DNA from: CAYTBN01 sp964542165 | GTDB taxonomy: Bacteria > Myxococcota_A > UBA796 > UBA9615 > CAYRNR01 | NCBI GenBank assembly: GCA_964542165.1 | Contig: CAZITQ010000207.1 | Span: forward strand, 1 to 17,222 | Direction of reading: 5' to 3' | Length of the DNA: 17,222 bases | Shown here: positions 14,108 to 17,222 of the stretch, in pieces | Position numbering within the stretch: position 1 is the stretch's first letter | How the letters are laid out: the number at the start of each line of letters is the position of its first letter | The notes under the pieces: generated by a model | Database searches by the model: none | Told to the model about the DNA's origin: nothing | What the model saw: only the letters and a program-made list of their open reading frames with translations | Translations under genes and position numbers: made by a program

Positions 14108-16159
14108 ATGACACGGGCATTTACTCGATTCCAGAGTGGACGGAAGCGAACCTTCGGACCCTGGCGGCGCCACTGCCGGGAGGCGATGGCCCTGGGCGGT
14201 CTGCTGGGCATGTCGGGGCTCACGGCGGCGCTGGGATGCGCGGAAGCGGCGCCGATCCCGGTCGTTCCGGACCTGATGGAGAGCGCCGCGGTCCCCGAGC
14301 CGATGGGCTATCTCTACCAGGACATCGCCTACGCGGCAGGAGGAGACGAGGTCGGCGACGAGTTCGGCACGGCGGTCGCCTCGGGTGACTTCAACTGCGA
14401 CGGCACGCCGGACGTGGCCATCGGCGTCCCCGGCCAGGACAGTGGCGATGACGAGGACGTGGGCATCGTCGTGACCTTCTTTGGCGAGGACGACTGGTTC
14501 CGGATGGGGCCGATGGTCCGCCAGGAACCGTGGACCTACAGCGAGCCGGGGGACCGCTTCGGAGACGCCCTGGCCGTGGGCGACTTCGACGACGACGGCT
14601 GCGACGACCTCGTGATCGGCTCCCCCTACGAGAACTGGGGCTCGAGGGTGGACACGGGTGTCGCCCACGTCCGCTACGGGTCGGAGGTCGAGAACATCGC
14701 CCTCTATTACGGTTCCACCATCACCCAGAGCCCCAACGGCCAGATGGAGCCCGGCGACGAGTTCGGCTATGCCCTGGCCGTGGGCGACTTCGACGACGAC
14801 GGGTACGACGACGTGGCCATCGGGGCGCCGGGCGAGGACTACAGCACCACGGACATCGACACCGGCTGGGTGTTCGTTCGCATGGGATCGGCCTCCGGCC
14901 TGCAGCTGAGCGGGGGCACCACGCTGGGCTTCGGCGAGTACCCGGCAGACTCCCGCGGCGACTACGAGGAGTTCGGCTACGCCCTGGCCGCCGGCGACTT
15001 CGACGCGGACGGGTACGACGACCTGGCCATCGGCGCCCCGATGGAGGAGGTGTACACGGGCAAGGTCTTCATCCGACCCGGCTCCGCGTCGGGCCTGCGC
15101 TCCACCGCCGACTACTACTACGTCGAGGCCGACGAGCCGGACACGATGGAGCGGTTCGGTGCGGCGCTGGCCACCGGCAGGCTACAGGGCGACGAAGCGC
15201 ACGACCTGATCGTGGGCGTCCCCTGGTTCGACGACGGCCGCGGCCGCGTGGACATCTTCGAGCAGTCGGCGGGTGACCTTCCCAATTACGTCACCGAGTC
15301 CTTCGATCAGACCGGCGCGGCCTATCCGGAGCCCGGCGACATGTTCGGGAGCGTGCTCACCTGCGGCGACTTCGACCGGGACGGTCTCGAGGACATCGCC
15401 ATCGGCGTGCCCAACGAGGGTGTCCACCCCTACGACGGCGTCGGCGTGGCGCTGATCCGCTTCGGCGCCCCTCCGGGGTACACCGCCCCGACCCGCGAGG
15501 AGGGCTACATGTGGTTCGACCAGCGCCCCGAGGGCGCCCGGGAGGACCACGACGCCTTCGGCTACGCGATGGCCACCATCGACATCGAGAACGACGGCTA
15601 TGACGATCTGCTGATCGGCGCTCCGTACGAAGATCTGGAGCCCATCACCAACACCGGGGTGGTGTTCGTCACCCACCCGGTGCCCCGCTACGACACCCCG
15701 TTCACCGGCATCTTCGAGGACACCAACATCGGTGGCGGCGTCCTGCGGGCCAGCGTGGTGCAGGATCTCTCCGACGACGTGACCCTCAGCGTGTGGCTCG
15801 AGGAGGGCGACTTCGATTTCAGCGCCTACGACTGCCACTGGTACGACGAGTACGCGGACCAGAGCCAGGACTACGATCCCTCGGACGTCATCGTCGACGC
15901 GGTGACCTTCTCCCTCTCCTCGGAGACCGACCCGACCTTCTCCGGCCACTTCGACGTGGTGATGAACAACGGCTACCCGACCGTGGTCACCGTCCACTTC
16001 GAGGCCGAGGGCAGCGATCCGGACGGCGAGGGGCTGTGGCAGCGGTTCACGGTCGAGCTGACCGGCATCGACTGGTGGGTCGACGCGGGTGGCTGGGGCG
16101 AGCACGAGGGCAGCTGCCCCGAATGGACCCCGGACACGCTGAGCTTCGAACGGATCTGA
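14108..16159 (+). CDS. exported FG-GAP (integrin-like) seven-repeat propeller protein
   Basis: A 683-residue protein. The frame is open from 13958, but the ATG at 14108 is chosen because GGAAGGGA at 14093-14100 precedes it and the upstream part is Arg-rich and unconvincing. The N-terminus has a long basic region and a hydrophobic segment ending at LTAALGC (Cys43-45 area), so it may be a lipoprotein with an imperfect lipobox or a Sec substrate. Seven FG-GAP repeats begin near residues 80, 146, 214, 286, 347, 409 and 479. Each has F-G, GDFDxDGxDD-like calcium loops and IGxP. Repeat 5 has lost the calcium loop (RLQGDEAHD). Seven is the number needed for an integrin-alpha-type propeller. A beta-rich domain fills about 525-683 and ends in DTLSFERI. 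It is probably a surface adhesion or binding protein. Confidence 0.85.
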   Translation: MTRAFTRFQSGRKRTFGPWRRHCREAMALGGLLGMSGLTAALGCAEAAPIPVVPDLMESAAVPEPMGYLYQDIAYAAGGDEVGDEFGTAVASGDFNCDGTPDVAIGVPGQDSGDDEDVGIVVTFFGEDDWFRMGPMVRQEPWTYSEPGDRFGDALAVGDFDDDGCDDLVIGSPYENWGSRVDTGVAHVRYGSEVENIALYYGSTITQSPNGQMEPGDEFGYALAVGDFDDDGYDDVAIGAPGEDYSTTDIDTGWVFVRMGSASGLQLSGGTTLGFGEYPADSRGDYEEFGYALAAGDFDADGYDDLAIGAPMEEVYTGKVFIRPGSASGLRSTADYYYVEADEPDTMERFGAALATGRLQGDEAHDLIVGVPWFDDGRGRVDIFEQSAGDLPNYVTESFDQTGAAYPEPGDMFGSVLTCGDFDRDGLEDIAIGVPNEGVHPYDGVGVALIRFGAPPGYTAPTREEGYMWFDQRPEGAREDHDAFGYAMATIDIENDGYDDLLIGAPYEDLEPITNTGVVFVTHPVPRYDTPFTGIFEDTNIGGGVLRASVVQDLSDDVTLSVWLEEGDFDFSAYDCHWYDEYADQSQDYDPSDVIVDAVTFSLSSETDPTFSGHFDVVMNNGYPTVVTVHFEAEGSDPDGEGLWQRFTVELTGIDWWVDAGGWGEHEGSCPEWTPDTLSFERI

Positions 16160-16165
16160 CGGCTC

Positions 16166-16813
16166 TCACTCGAAGACCACGTACCAGCGCTCCCTCCTGG
16201 GCGCCGGGTGCAAGGACAGCCACAGGTCGTCCGGCAGGTAGTTGGTCACCTCGCAGTATTCGCAGGTGACCAGCCGGGACGAGCCGTCCACCTTCAACAC
16301 CCCCCCGCAGCTCATGCAGGCCATGACCACCGGCGTGCCGCCGGACGCGACCGCAGACCCCCCTCCTCCATCCGCCGACTCCAGCACACCGCCGATCACC
16401 CAGCGCGTCGAGGGGAAGGGCTCCGTGAGGAGCGGCGGTGACGGATCCACGGACAGGGTTCGCGCGCAGTCGGGGCAGGTCAACGGCCCACCCGCCTCCA
16501 CACCCGCCTCGGTCTCCTCCCGGGTGTACTCGTGCTCGCACCCGGGGCAGCGGGGCCAGGCCCGCAGGGTGTTGAGCTTCACTGGAGCCCAGGCGCCGTA
16601 ATCCCCCTCCCCGGGCCGATGCCCTCGGGTGGCGGTGAACACGTCCACGGTCGGGTTCTGGTAGTTCAGCACCTCCGCCCACCGCAGGCGCCCTTTCAGC
16701 GCCCGGAGCTCCTGGCACCTGGGACACTTGAGCTTGGAGACGGGTCCGTTGAGGGGGATGGAATGGTCACAGCCGTCGCACTTGACGGCCACGCGGAGTT
16801 CCACGCAATACAC
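16166..16813 (-). CDS. protein with three zinc ribbons, unknown function
   Basis: A 215-residue cytoplasmic-looking protein with a GTG start at 16813. GGAGGAG at 16820-16826 lies six bases upstream and overlaps the dehydratase stop. There are three CxxC...CxxC ribbons: Cys12/15 with 30/33, Cys89/92 with 113/116, and Cys166/169 with 184/187. Each should bind one zinc. The third (CMSCGGVLKV, then TCEYCEVTNYLPDDLW) resembles ribbons seen in many unnamed proteins of Myxococcota-like bacteria. There is no signal peptide, no membrane segment and no catalytic motif. It may bind nucleic acid or a protein partner. It follows the dehydratase with 13 bases between, so co-expression is likely, but a functional link is not shown. 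It converges with the FG-GAP gene, whose stop is six bases away. Confidence 0.8.
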   Translation of the reverse strand: MYCVELRVAVKCDGCDHSIPLNGPVSKLKCPRCQELRALKGRLRWAEVLNYQNPTVDVFTATRGHRPGEGDYGAWAPVKLNTLRAWPRCPGCEHEYTREETEAGVEAGGPLTCPDCARTLSVDPSPPLLTEPFPSTRWVIGGVLESADGGGGSAVASGGTPVVMACMSCGGVLKVDGSSRLVTCEYCEVTNYLPDDLWLSLHPAPRRERWYVVFE

Positions 16814-16819
16814 GTCGCT

Positions 16820-16829
16820 CTCCTCCCTA
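16820..16829 (-). promoter_or_regulatory. ribosome binding site overlapping the dehydratase stop
   Basis: On the minus strand TAGGGAGGAG joins the dehydratase TAG stop to the GGAGGAG of the zinc-ribbon gene, six bases before its GTG. It supports the GTG start and suggests translational coupling. Confidence 0.6.
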
Positions 16830-17222
16830 CACCAGGAAGTCCAGGTCGGCGCCGTCCGGGGCTTGCAGGACGTGGCGGGCGTGCAGGTGGCGCCAGCCGC
16901 GCGGTGGCGGCTCGGGCGGTCGAGGACTCGCGGATCGTCGGCTCAGTTCGCCCGGGTCGACGCGCAGATCGACGGTCCGGGCGCCCACGTCGAGTTCGAT
17001 CTCGTCGCCGTCCTTCACGAGAGCGAGGGGGCCGCCGACCGCGGCCTCGGGGGCGCAGTGGAGCACCACGGTGCCGTAGGCGGTGCCGGACATGCGGGCG
17101 TCGGAGACGCGGACCATGTCGGTGACCCCCTGCTCGGCCAGGTAGCGGGGGATGGGCATCGAGCCAGCCTCGGGCATGCCGGCGGCCACCGGACCGGCGT
17201 TGCGCAGCACCAGCACGTGGTC
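16827..17222 (-). CDS. IlvD/Edd-family dehydratase, C-terminal part (cut by window edge)
   Basis: The last 131 residues of a dehydratase; the N-terminus lies beyond 17222. RVSDARMSGTAYG is the family motif near the active site, followed by LHCAPEAAVGGPLALVKDGDEIELDV and a tail HVLQAPDGADLDFLV. Family members are Fe-S, Mg-dependent enzymes that remove water from dihydroxy acids. The SDARMSGTAYGTVVLH form and the LQAxxGxDxDFL tail match sugar-acid dehydratases (arabinonate/xylonate type) better than classical dihydroxy-acid dehydratase (IlvD) of branched amino acid synthesis, which has SDGRFSGGTRG. That subfamily choice is from memory and is moderate in confidence. The cluster cysteines are outside the window. 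The gene reads into the zinc-ribbon gene. Confidence 0.85.
   Translation of the reverse strand, partial: DHVLVLRNAGPVAAGMPEAGSMPIPRYLAEQGVTDMVRVSDARMSGTAYGTVVLHCAPEAAVGGPLALVKDGDEIELDVGARTVDLRVDPGELSRRSASPRPPEPPPRGWRHLHARHVLQAPDGADLDFLV

Overview
The window is about 17 kb of GC-rich bacterial DNA, densely coding. It looks like Myxococcota (the former Deltaproteobacteria) or a close relative. This is inferred from the run of large secreted lipoproteins with Asp-rich linkers, MopE-type calcium/copper-binding repeats, a MYXO-CTERM-like C-terminal tail, an FG-GAP propeller protein and an exported WD40-caspase. No rRNA, tRNA, CRISPR array, transposase, integrase or phage gene was seen.

Layout. 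1-285 (-): start of an Asp-rich lipoprotein, cut by the window edge. 471-2411 (+): lipoprotein with two HYDIN-like Ig domains, three MopE motifs and a MYXO-CTERM-like tail. It overlaps tail to tail with 2383-3474 (-), a lipoprotein with a DDDTG repeat linker and a possible five-bladed propeller. 3475-3789 is a divergent spacer that may hold the decayed end of an FGE/sulfatase-type gene. 3790-4254 (+): four-helix membrane protein. 4261-6252 (-): lipoprotein with a MopE motif and an NHL/Vgb-like propeller. 6380-7078 (+): SPFH/band 7 protein.

7113-13918 (+) is the most coherent block and the most interesting one. It is a four-gene operon-like cluster: two tandem six-cysteine SH3-like paralogues, a START/SRPBCC-like protein, and a 1195-residue protein with fourteen WD40 blades, a linker, an Ig-like domain and a C14 caspase domain with an intact His/Cys pair. 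The first three genes are joined by ATGA overlaps, and the fourth starts 16 bases after the third. All four products have predicted Sec signal peptides, so the caspase and its partners probably work together in the periplasm or outside the cell. The function is unknown.

14108-16159 (+) encodes an exported seven-repeat FG-GAP (integrin-like) propeller. On the opposite strand, 16827-17222 is the C-terminus of an IlvD/Edd-family dehydratase, closer to sugar-acid dehydratases than to classical IlvD. It is followed by a three-zinc-ribbon protein (16166-16813, GTG start) whose ribosome binding site overlaps the dehydratase stop.

Most lead genes have a lone -10-like TAnnnT element upstream without a convincing -35 box. 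Function calls come from motif reading only, and no database search was possible.
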